Origin: Candidatus Bathyarchaeota archaeon
Lineage (GTDB): Archaea > Thermoproteota > Bathyarchaeia > RBG-16-48-13 > GCA-020355125
Direction: 5' to 3'
DNA: 7,286 nucleotides
Assembly (NCBI GenBank): GCA_030670615.1
Contig: DAOVBJ010000044.1
Location: forward strand, 1 to 7,286
The notes beneath the pieces were generated by a model, which was not told where the DNA came from, ran no database searches, and saw only the letters and a program-made list of their open reading frames with translations. The position numbers and the translations under genes are program-made. The number at the start of each line of letters is the position of its first letter. The stretch's first letter is position 1. Positions 1 through 5,958 of this stretch are shown piece after piece.

Positions 1-51
1 TATCGAAAATTCCTCATCAACACATCCAAAGACTACAACGATTCTCTTTTC

Positions 52-59
52 TTATAAAC
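52..59. promoter_or_regulatory. TATA-like element
   Basis: TTATAAAC on the + strand reads as GTTTATAA on the - strand, so it could serve as an archaeal TATA box in either direction. Read rightward it would place a transcript start near position 80, giving the aminotransferase gene a leader of about 210 nt. Read leftward it would place a start near 29, just before an ATG at 17-15 on the minus strand that runs out of the window. No clear BRE is visible on either side, so direction and use are unproven. Confidence 0.3.
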
Positions 60-71
60 GTTCTAATCGGT

Positions 72-175
72 GACGTCGATGCCTCTCACAGCCGTGCCCC
101 TCAAAGAAGGCCCTTGAACGCTCCTTGGTGAGAGCAGTCGACGTCGGCTTCACACGGAAAGAAGCGGCTACTGCT
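72..175 (+). other. structured leader segment with overlapping inverted repeats
   Basis: Two overlapping fold options are visible. Fold I pairs GACGTCGA (72-79) with TCGACGTC (138-145) and CTCTCAC (83-89) with GTGAGAG (128-134); the two arms are separated by one wobble and two mismatches, and the loop is about 38 nt. Fold II pairs AGCAGT (133-138) with ACTGCT (170-175) and GCTTC (147-151) with GAAGC (161-165), with a 9-nt loop. The folds share bases 133-145, so they cannot both form completely. The segment lies in the non-coding 291 bp before the serine operon. It may be part of a long 5' leader or a separate small RNA. No C/D or H/ACA box set and no known riboswitch class was recognised. Strand is inferred from the downstream gene. 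Confidence 0.3.
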
Positions 176-192
176 TGTCAGATCAAAGGGCA

Positions 193-206
193 GAAACCAA
201 TATATT
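193..206 (+). promoter_or_regulatory. candidate promoter of the serine operon
   Basis: GAAAC followed by AATATATT resembles an archaeal BRE/TATA pair. Transcription would begin near 229, giving a leader of roughly 60 nt that contains the hairpin at 254-273 and the SD at 277-283. It competes with the TATA-like element at 52-59 as the operon promoter, and the sequence does not decide between them. Confidence 0.3.
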
Positions 207-253
207 CTTGTTTCAGTAGCTCCTGCTTTAGCGTGGAGGCACTTTCCGAAAGA

Positions 254-283
254 GGGGGTTGTAAGGAACTCCCGTTGAGGAGG
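254..283 (+). promoter_or_regulatory. hairpin next to the SD of the aminotransferase gene
   Basis: GGGGGTT (254-260) pairs with AACTCCC (267-273) through one G-T wobble, leaving a 6-nt loop. Four bases later comes a strong SD, GAGGAGG (277-283), 8 nt before the TTG start at 292. The 3' arm also contains CTCC (269-272), which can pair with GGAG (279-282) inside the SD. The upstream hairpin and the SD-masking pairing are therefore mutually exclusive. The strong SD supports the TTG start. A switching role is inference. Confidence 0.4.
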
Positions 284-291
284 CTAATTTT

Positions 292-1368
292 TTGAAGTTG
301 TTTACAGTTGGCCCTGTTGCCTGCTACCCTGAAGTCTTAGAGGAAATGAGGCGACAAATGTTCAGTCACCGAAGTGACAAGTACAAACGACTTCATCTGG
401 AAACTGTAACCCTGTTGCAACAGTTTTTGGAGACGGAAAGTCAGGTCTACCTGTTTTCCAGCACGGGCACGGGCTTTATGGAAGGCGCGGTCAGGAACTG
501 CGTGGACACCAAAATGCTTTGCTGCGTCAATGGGAGCTTCGGCAAGCGATTCGCGGAGGTAGCCACATCAAATGGAAAAACGGTGGAGACGATCACCGCT
601 CCGCTGGGGGAACCCATCGAACCAGATCTCCTGGATGACTGGTTGTTGAGAAGTCGAGATGTCGACGCGGTCGCCATAATCCACAACGAAACCAGCATGG
701 GTGTGATAAACCCTCTGCAGAAACTTGCTGACGTGGTGAAGAAGCACGGTAAGCTCTTGCTCGTTGACGCCGTCAGCTCCATGGGGGGCACCGAGATCAA
801 GGTTGACAAGTGGGGACTAGACGTGTGTTTCGCGAGTTCCCAAAAATGCTTTGGCGTCCCCCCGGGTCTGGGTATGGGGAGCGTAAGTGAAGCGGCTTTG
901 AAACGATCGACAGCGGCCACCAACAAAGGCTGGTACTTTGACTTCACCAGGTGGGAACGCCATCAACGGACGGCGGGTACCCCCATGACCTCAGTGATAC
1001 CTCAAATAGCCGGTTTACATCGAGTTTTAACCTTGATCGAAGGCTGGGGTGGGAAAGAGAGGTACTTTGAGACGTACCTCGAGCGGAATAGCAGAATCCG
1101 AGTGGGGATTCAGGGTCTCGGGTTAACCTTGTTCCCGAAGAAGGGTTGCGAAAGCCCAACCGTGACCTGCGTAAACGCGCCAAGAAGCGTGGATGGCGTC
1201 GAGATCTACCAAAAAATGCGGGAGCGGGGTTTTGAACTCGCCAAGGGTTATGGGGAAGTGCAACATACGACCTTCAGAATTGGGAATATGGGCCACATTG
1301 AATTTGACGACATAGCCTTAATGCTGACAGCCCTAGGCGCGAGCTTGACTGAACTTGACAGAACCTGA
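292..1368 (+). CDS. class V PLP-dependent aminotransferase, probable phosphoserine/serine aminotransferase
   Basis: This 358-residue cytosolic enzyme belongs to the fold-type I, class V aminotransferases (alanine-glyoxylate/serine-pyruvate/SerC-like group). It is full length. Visible features are the N-terminal FTVGPV (4-9), the glycine-rich cofactor loop SSTGTG (56-61), HNETSMG (131-137), Asp159 in VDAVSS (which should contact the pyridine nitrogen), the PLP lysine Lys185 in SSQKCFG, TPMTS (230-234) and Arg329 in FRIGNMG (expected to bind the substrate carboxylate). The TTG start is chosen because GAGGAGG lies 8 nt upstream and the family N-terminus begins at once. A SerA-type gene follows after 12 bp, so the probable reaction is 3-phosphohydroxypyruvate plus glutamate (or alanine) to phosphoserine. 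This is inferred from context, because class V members also use glyoxylate, pyruvate or aspartate. The alternative is serine-pyruvate or alanine-glyoxylate transamination. Family call is secure; substrate is not. Confidence 0.88.
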   Translation: MKLFTVGPVACYPEVLEEMRRQMFSHRSDKYKRLHLETVTLLQQFLETESQVYLFSSTGTGFMEGAVRNCVDTKMLCCVNGSFGKRFAEVATSNGKTVETITAPLGEPIEPDLLDDWLLRSRDVDAVAIIHNETSMGVINPLQKLADVVKKHGKLLLVDAVSSMGGTEIKVDKWGLDVCFASSQKCFGVPPGLGMGSVSEAALKRSTAATNKGWYFDFTRWERHQRTAGTPMTSVIPQIAGLHRVLTLIEGWGGKERYFETYLERNSRIRVGIQGLGLTLFPKKGCESPTVTCVNAPRSVDGVEIYQKMRERGFELAKGYGEVQHTTFRIGNMGHIEFDDIALMLTALGASLTELDRT

Positions 1369-1380
1369 AGAGGAGATGTT

Positions 1381-2310
1381 TTGAAACAGAAAATGAAGGT
1401 CCTAGTCTGCGACCCCATCCACAAAGACGGGATTGAACGCCTGAAACGGGCGGGATTCACCGTCGACGTGAAACCCAAGGTTTCAAACGAAGAATTGAAG
1501 AGGCTTGTGTCCACCTACGACGTCCTCGTCGTGAGAAGCCGCACCGCGGTCACGGCAGAGGTGATTGGCCGGGGACGACGCCTAAAGGCGATTGGTCGGG
1601 CTGGCGTGGGATTAGATAACATCGACATCAACGCAGCGAAGAAGAGAAACATAGCCGTGTTTAATTCACCCGAAGCCCCCACCGAAGCCGTAGCGGAATT
1701 AACGATCGGCTTACTGATTTCTTTGGCGCGACGCCTTCCCTACGCAGACCATACGATGAAGGAGGGACAGTGGGCGAAGCAACAGCTAAAGGGGTGGCAG
1801 CTGGAAGGCAAAACCCTAGGGATACTGGGTCTGGGAAACATCGGGAAAAAGGTTGCGAAGATCGCTAAAGCCCTCGGAATGAAGATCCTCATCACAACCC
1901 GTACCCCCCCTGACCCCAAGCTCCTGACTGAACTTGCGGGGGAGTCCGTTCCTCTTAGGGAACTGCTCACGCGAAGCGACGTCGTTACCATACACGCCCC
2001 CTCAACCCGTCAAACGCGGCACATGATCGGAAAAGAAGAACTACACCTGATGAAGGACGGATCCTATTTGATTAACACGGCAAGAGGACCGATAGTCGAT
2101 GAAGACGCTTTGGTGGACGCCCTTCGATCAGGAAAACTAGCGGGTGCAGCGTTAGACGTGTATACAGTGGAACCACCCAAAGATTTGAACTTGGTCACAC
2201 TGCGAAACGTTATCTGTACACCCCACATTGGCGGGCAGACAGAGGAAAGCCAGATGCGTGCCACAACAATCATAGCGGATAAAATAATCGCTCACCTGAA
2301 GAACACTTAA
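1381..2310 (+). CDS. serA: D-3-phosphoglycerate dehydrogenase, short ACT-less form
   Basis: This 309-residue D-2-hydroxyacid dehydrogenase probably oxidises 3-phosphoglycerate to 3-phosphohydroxypyruvate, the first step of serine synthesis. The order is substrate-binding domain (about 6-100), Rossmann domain (about 101-285) and a C-terminal return helix. SerA-like hallmarks are GRAGVGLDNID (72-82), NSPEAP (95-100), GLGNIG (150-155), NTARG with Arg235, VEPP with Glu264 and PHIGG with His282; the last three residues form the usual Arg-Glu-His active site. There is no C-terminal ACT domain, so serine feedback through ACT is not expected. After the second Rossmann strand the sequence is ITTRT (171-175), without the Asp typical of NAD-specific SerA. 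Start is TTG at 1381, with a GAGGAG SD (1370-1375) 5 nt upstream; ATG at 1393 would be 17 nt away. It shares an operon with the aminotransferase. Glyoxylate or hydroxypyruvate reductase is the main alternative. Confidence 0.87.
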   Translation: MKQKMKVLVCDPIHKDGIERLKRAGFTVDVKPKVSNEELKRLVSTYDVLVVRSRTAVTAEVIGRGRRLKAIGRAGVGLDNIDINAAKKRNIAVFNSPEAPTEAVAELTIGLLISLARRLPYADHTMKEGQWAKQQLKGWQLEGKTLGILGLGNIGKKVAKIAKALGMKILITTRTPPDPKLLTELAGESVPLRELLTRSDVVTIHAPSTRQTRHMIGKEELHLMKDGSYLINTARGPIVDEDALVDALRSGKLAGAALDVYTVEPPKDLNLVTLRNVICTPHIGGQTEESQMRATTIIADKIIAHLKNT

Positions 2311-2338
2311 CCGTTGAGAGATAAACGATTAAGAGTGT
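2303..2338 (+). terminator. hairpin straddling the serA stop codon
   Basis: ACAC (2303-2306) pairs with GTGT (2335-2338), TTAA (2307-2310) with TTAA (2329-2332), and CGTT (2312-2315) with AACG (2324-2327), around an 8-nt loop. There is one C/A mismatch and a 2-nt bulge. The stem includes the serA TAA stop (2308-2310). No T-run follows, so this is not a classic intrinsic terminator. It may mark an mRNA 3' end or protect the message. The remaining spacer to 2523, before the convergent gene, shows nothing else I can name. Confidence 0.3.
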
Positions 2339-2523
2339 CAACTCAGGCCCTTGTGAACCCGCGGATGCTCAGGGATAGGGTGAAGACGGTAACTAGTTAG
2401 TAAGTACATCTGTTTTCCGCAGGTTTACCTTCTTATGCTTGGGCTTACGGAGATGTGCTTCCTCATCGAACTGCAGTTTTATGGGATGAAAAAGCATGTC
2501 TTCGAAAAGCTTTCCTTAGTTAG

Positions 2524-3072
2524 TTACGTTGAATTTCCCTTCATCAACCTCACGCGATGTCGGGTTAGATAGTCTTGAGGGTCGAAAGGGAATAGCCTGA
2601 TGACCCGCAGTTTTTCGGGGAAGGAGATTTTGAGGAGGGGATCGAGGAAGAGCACACCCATCTCTCCGTCCTCTAAGGTTTGATTAACAACGTCAACCAC
2701 GTGTCTGCCAATCTCACTCACGCTCTCATCATACATCTCCCGAAGTACTTGGCTCGGGGATTTCCTCGCCATTTCCAGCCACGTTTTTGCCTCGGCTACG
2801 AGGATGGGATCCACCGCCGCATGTACCTTGACGCCAGTTGTAACCAGACCTGCAACTATCGCCGATTCTCCAACAATAGATGGCTCTCCTTTCTCTTGGG
2901 AGCCAGAATCCGTGTAGACCCAGCGGATCTTACTAGCGACGGTCCTCAATCGATCGGAAACGTACTCCCAAAACTCGTTCCACGTGGAATCGAAGTCGTC
3001 TGGAACCCTCATCACAAGCTTCTGGAACTCGTCCCTGGTGAACATTCTGGGAACATACACGAGGGTCTTCAC
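2524..3072 (-). CDS. conserved-looking hypothetical protein, 182 aa
   Basis: I do not recognise this protein. It begins with a beta-strand-like segment, KTLVYVPRMF (2-11), followed by a charged, probably helical stretch and a hydrophobic segment around IVAGLVTTGVKVHAAV. The C-terminal third is amphipathic and contains DGEMGVLFLDPLL and LRVIRLFPFD. There is no signal peptide, membrane segment, cysteine cluster or catalytic motif, so it is likely soluble. The GTG start at 3072 is well fixed: an in-frame TGA lies at 3085-3087 with no other start codon between, and GAGGGTG lies about 10 nt upstream. A weak TATA-like TTTATTG (3144-3150, complement AATAAA) could drive it, or it may be co-transcribed from the PRC-barrel gene 88 bp upstream. 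The strand choice is favoured because the opposite reading (2680-3111) has the composition of a shadow. Confidence 0.65.
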   Translation of the reverse strand: MKTLVYVPRMFTRDEFQKLVMRVPDDFDSTWNEFWEYVSDRLRTVASKIRWVYTDSGSQEKGEPSIVGESAIVAGLVTTGVKVHAAVDPILVAEAKTWLEMARKSPSQVLREMYDESVSEIGRHVVDVVNQTLEDGEMGVLFLDPLLKISFPEKLRVIRLFPFDPQDYLTRHRVRLMKGNST

Positions 3073-3160
3073 GACATCACACCCTCACTGGATAGAGAGA
3101 ACGTTTCTTGAGCGAAGGCTTTCAAAGGGTCTTGTTACGACGGTTTATTGAACCCCGTTC

Positions 3161-3553
3161 TTAGATTTTAGACCCACATTTAATGCAGAATTTGCTGTTT
3201 GACTCGTTTTGAAATCCACATCCAGAGCAGAGACCAGGGGTTCTGGGCGGAGATGGCTTTACCGGAGGACTTACTGAAGGAGATGCTTTCGGTGTTGCAG
3301 GCACTACAGGCTTTTCGAATGTTTCAACTGCCACCGTTAGCAGGATGACGTCTCCCACGACTTTGACGTTCTTGCTGTCCACTGTAATCTCTTTATCGGC
3401 CTTGGCCTTTATGATGAGTGAGAAATCCTTGGCCACCAAATCAAAGGACAAATCCTTCACGGTGCCCATGATCATGGCTTTCGAGTCAATTACCTGTTTA
3501 CCAATAATTTTATCTCTGGTAAGATATTTCTTCTCCACGGTAACCTCACGCAT
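3161..3553 (-). CDS. PRC-barrel protein with C-terminal zinc ribbon
   Basis: This is a 130-residue protein of three parts. Residues about 12-73 form a PRC-barrel-like domain (LTRDKIIGKQVID, then MGTVKDLSFDL, ending VVGDVILL). Residues about 80-107 are a linker rich in Pro, Ser and Lys. Residues 108-130 form a zinc ribbon with Cys109, Cys112, Cys123 and Cys126 (CSGC and FCIKCG). PRC barrels are small beta-barrels used as binding modules; in haloarchaea some such proteins act in cell division, but nothing here proves that role. The frame extends upstream to 3682, but that part overlaps the start of rpa on the other strand and has no family similarity. ATG at 3553 is therefore chosen. It has no SD, but AATAAATA lies about 25 bp upstream, which fits a leaderless mRNA. 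It is divergent from rpa with 57 bp between starts. Confidence 0.82.
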   Translation of the reverse strand: MREVTVEKKYLTRDKIIGKQVIDSKAMIMGTVKDLSFDLVAKDFSLIIKAKADKEITVDSKNVKVVGDVILLTVAVETFEKPVVPATPKASPSVSPPVKPSPPRTPGLCSGCGFQNESNSKFCIKCGSKI

Positions 3554-3610
3554 ATTTAAGTGACGGCGAGTAGTATTTATTGTTTTATCAAGGGGACTGC
3601 TGAAAAGGAA
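3554..3610. promoter_or_regulatory. divergent promoter between the PRC-barrel gene and rpa
   Basis: The 57-bp gap holds AT-rich TATA-like sequence. On the minus strand AATAAATA (complement of 3574-3582) is centred about 25 bp from the ATG at 3553. On the plus strand GTTTTAT (3582-3588) is about 26 bp before the ATG at 3611; TATTTATT (3574-3581) is an alternative. Both genes would then have little or no leader. The two TATA-like elements touch or overlap, so factor binding for one direction may affect the other. This is read from spacing only. Confidence 0.55.
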
Positions 3611-5620
3611 ATGTTGAATCGAAAGGAAATCGTTGAAAAAATTCTGGCGCTGAGGCCAGATCTGACCGTCGAAGACCTTCAACGGATTATTCGGACGAAG
3701 ATTGAGGGGGCTGGACGTCTGTTGACCGAGGAAGGAGCAACCTTCATGGTGGCCAACGAGTTCGGAATCGACCTATCTAATGGCAACGTAGTGGGAACGG
3801 GAATGAAGATCAAGGACCTCATCATCGGCGCCAACGACGCAACGATCGTGGGCGTCGTAAGTGCGATGTCACCTCCCAAATCCTTTGTGAGGCGGGATGG
3901 CGTGGAGGGGCAAGTTGCCCGACTCGTGGTCTCAGACGACACGGGAACCACAAGAGTGGTTCTGTGGAACGAAAAGACGAGCATTATCAGTCAAGGCAAG
4001 GTTTCCCCAAATCAGACGGTGAGAATCTCCCATGGCTACGTTCGAGCGGGATTAACTGGTAACCCTGAACTGAACTTGGGTCGTCGGGGAACCGTCGTCG
4101 TCTTATCCTCTACCCCCGCTTTCGAACCGGTGACACCTCAGAGCTCCTTGAAGAAGATCCGTGATTTAACGGAGGGCAACTACTTCGTCAACTTCGTCGG
4201 CGTCGTAAAGGGACTTTCTCGTGTCTCCTCCTTCCAGAGAGCTAATGGCATGCAGGGCCAGGTGATGCGGGTGCGGTTGGCTGACGACACGGGGCGAGTG
4301 AGAGCGGTGCTTTGGGATGACCAGGTCAATTCCGTGAAGGAGACTAAGCGTGGCGACGTCCTAGAAATTTTGGGTGGACAGGTCAGGCGAGGCCTCGGCA
4401 ACGTCTTAGAGGTGCATGTGGGAGGACTTGGCCAAGTCAAACTTTTGAAGGACTCCGAGCTATCGGAGTATTCCATCCCGAAGTTGACGAAAATCGGTGA
4501 TTTGAGGCTTGGAATGAATGACGTCGATGTCCTGGGGCGGATTATGGACGTGGGTCAAATACGAGAGTTTGAACGACGTTCCGGGGGCGTAGGACGGGTG
4601 GGAAGCTTGTATGTGATGGATGGAACGGGCTCCACGAGGCTCACCCTCTGGGATGCCAAGGCTGACGTGTTAGATGAAGTTTCTCTCGACGACGTGGTAT
4701 TAGTGGAGGGAGGCTACACCCGAGAGGGGTTAGGCGGCGTAGTTGAACTTAACCTCGGAAGCATGAGCACGTTGACCGTCAACCCGGAGCGGGAGGAAGT
4801 GCAGAGCCTTCCCCACTTCTCGTCCAATGCGATGGCTATCGGCGAATTAAACGTGGGAATGAGAAGCATCATCGTTGAGGGAGACGTTGTGGAAGACCCT
4901 GAAGTCAGGGACGTGACGACGCGGGACGGCGCAGAAATACGGTTGGCTTCCCTGCGAATACGCGATGAAAGCGGCGAGATCAGCGTTACCCTCTGGAGAG
5001 ACCTTGCGGAAAAAGTTGACGGGTTGGCTGCTGGCTCCCGCCTTCGCATCAAAAACGCCTACGTAAAGATGGGATTCTTCGGAGATCTCGAATTATCCAC
5101 AGGGAGGACGACAGAGCTTGAGTTGTTGAGTGAGGGAGAAGTAACTTCCGAGAGGGGAGTTGACCTCGTCAACGATTTGGCGACAGTGAAGATACAGTCG
5201 GTTCGAGAGGAGGAGAGCACCGAAGTACAAGGAAGAATTATTGATGTAAACGCGAATTCCAAGGTGTTCCCTTCGTGCCCAAATTGCATGAAGAGGGTTC
5301 GAGAAGAGGGAGAGGGATGGGTTTGCGAAAGCTGTGGAGAAATACCGCAGCCCGTGCCCCGATTAATCGTTGAAGTCGTCGTGGAGGATGACTCGGGAAG
5401 CATAAACAGCGTGTTCAGTGGGGCCGTGGCTGAAGAGCTCCTTGACATGAACAGCGATTCTGCTTGGAACGTTGCTGTTCAAGCGGGAAGCGAGGGCGCG
5501 CCCGTTTATAACGCACGCGACAGAATCATCGGAGCCATTGTGAAGTTGACGGGACACGTGAGAAGAAGTCGCAGGGATGGCGACTTACGTCTATACGTGG
5601 AACGACTTACGATACAATAG
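3611..5620 (+). CDS. rpa: replication protein A, five OB folds and C4 zinc finger
   Basis: This 669-residue protein is the archaeal RPA that binds single-stranded DNA in replication, repair and recombination. Residues about 1-60 form the helical N-terminal region typical of archaeal RPA (LLTEEGATFMVANEFG). Four OB folds follow at about 66-165, 182-280, 293-390 and 407-507, each with the strand motif D(D/E/G)(T/S)G...LW: DDTGTTRVVLW (109-119), DDTGRVRAVLW (225-235), DGTGSTRLTLW (337-347) and DESGEISVTLW (452-462). A fifth OB fold at about 522-668 carries a zinc finger, Cys556, Cys559, Cys572 and Cys575, just before its EDDSGS motif. Length and order resemble the long single-chain RPAs of Methanocaldococcus and Methanothermobacter. 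Start ATG 3611 fits leaderless transcription; TTG 3614, 5 nt after AAGG, would remove one residue. GTG 3560 is unlikely because it lies inside the promoter. Confidence 0.93.
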   Translation: MLNRKEIVEKILALRPDLTVEDLQRIIRTKIEGAGRLLTEEGATFMVANEFGIDLSNGNVVGTGMKIKDLIIGANDATIVGVVSAMSPPKSFVRRDGVEGQVARLVVSDDTGTTRVVLWNEKTSIISQGKVSPNQTVRISHGYVRAGLTGNPELNLGRRGTVVVLSSTPAFEPVTPQSSLKKIRDLTEGNYFVNFVGVVKGLSRVSSFQRANGMQGQVMRVRLADDTGRVRAVLWDDQVNSVKETKRGDVLEILGGQVRRGLGNVLEVHVGGLGQVKLLKDSELSEYSIPKLTKIGDLRLGMNDVDVLGRIMDVGQIREFERRSGGVGRVGSLYVMDGTGSTRLTLWDAKADVLDEVSLDDVVLVEGGYTREGLGGVVELNLGSMSTLTVNPEREEVQSLPHFSSNAMAIGELNVGMRSIIVEGDVVEDPEVRDVTTRDGAEIRLASLRIRDESGEISVTLWRDLAEKVDGLAAGSRLRIKNAYVKMGFFGDLELSTGRTTELELLSEGEVTSERGVDLVNDLATVKIQSVREEESTEVQGRIIDVNANSKVFPSCPNCMKRVREEGEGWVCESCGEIPQPVPRLIVEVVVEDDSGSINSVFSGAVAEELLDMNSDSAWNVAVQAGSEGAPVYNARDRIIGAIVKLTGHVRRSRRDGDLRLYVERLTIQ

Positions 5621-5817
5621 ACTTTCCACTAACAAGCGACCATCCCTCGGAGAGAGAAGATCATTAAAACATGACGCCCTCAGTCGTCCTAAACATCTTT
5701 TCTATTCAGCGAAGAGCTTTACAGGACTTTTCCGACCATAAACGTCACTCATTCAGGATGTGTATAGTCGTAGACGCTTCGGAGAAGCTCTATCATGCCC
5801 TCAGTTGTCTACACATC
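5620..5817 (+). repeat. imperfect duplicated segment after rpa
   Basis: Two diverged copies can be aligned, about 5620-5697 and 5725-5817. Shared blocks in the same order are GACTTT-TCC, CGACCAT, TCGGAGA and a final 22-nt block (5676-5697 against 5797-5817) that matches at about 19 positions: GCCCTCAGT, GTC and ACATC are identical. Spacer lengths between blocks differ. The segment lies in the convergent 462-bp spacer between rpa and the MetE-like gene and holds no credible gene. Strand is arbitrary. Confidence 0.4.
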
Positions 5818-5818
5818 C
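5756..5818 (+). other. two-tier hairpin in the rpa downstream spacer
   Basis: The outer stem is nine perfect pairs, GGATGTGTA (5756-5764) with TACACATCC (5810-5818). Inside it, TAGA-GCTTC (5771-5780, with C5775 bulged) pairs with GAAGC-TCTA (5784-5792) around a GGA loop. A competing pairing, GTAGAC (5770-5775) with GTCTAC (5807-5812), is also present. The structure sits within the second copy of the duplicated segment, and the first copy lacks the outer 5' arm. It could be the 3' end of the rpa transcript, or a small RNA on either strand. No promoter or box motif was recognised. Confidence 0.35.
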
Positions 5819-5958
5819 CGATCCGTCAGTTCTCAAGTCGTCGCAGCCAGTGAACTAAATAAGTCATCGTATACGCCTGCAGAACGGGCCCTGTCTATTC
5901 TTTCACCACTTCCTTACCGATGTAAAGAGGAACAAATTTCTGTGAAATAGCTTAAAAC

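Noticed and set aside
1..17. Possible minus-strand gene starting at ATG 17-15 and leaving the window
   Set aside because: Only five codons are visible. The leftward TATA reading of 52-59 fits, but nothing else supports it.
447..947. 166-codon minus-strand frame inside the aminotransferase gene
   Set aside because: Ser/Thr/Pro-rich antisense shadow of a strongly conserved gene.
2680..3111. 143-codon plus-strand reading frame
   Set aside because: It lies antisense to the 182-residue gene, has no SD, and has a Cys/His/Asn-rich composition typical of a shadow frame. The minus-strand frame has a defined start and SD.
3560..3610. GTG 3560 as the rpa start (17 extra residues)
   Set aside because: The added residues lie within the divergent promoter and are not typical of the RPA N-terminus.
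3554..3682. Upstream extension of the PRC-barrel frame to 3682
   Set aside because: It overlaps the rpa start on the opposite strand and shows no PRC-barrel similarity, and the ATG at 3553 has a well-placed TATA element.
5671..5853. 60-codon plus-strand frame in the spacer, containing IVVDASEKLYHAL that slightly recalls a PIN-domain N-terminus
   Set aside because: No SD, no further family motif, and it overlaps the repeat and hairpin. The likeness is too short to support a PIN remnant.
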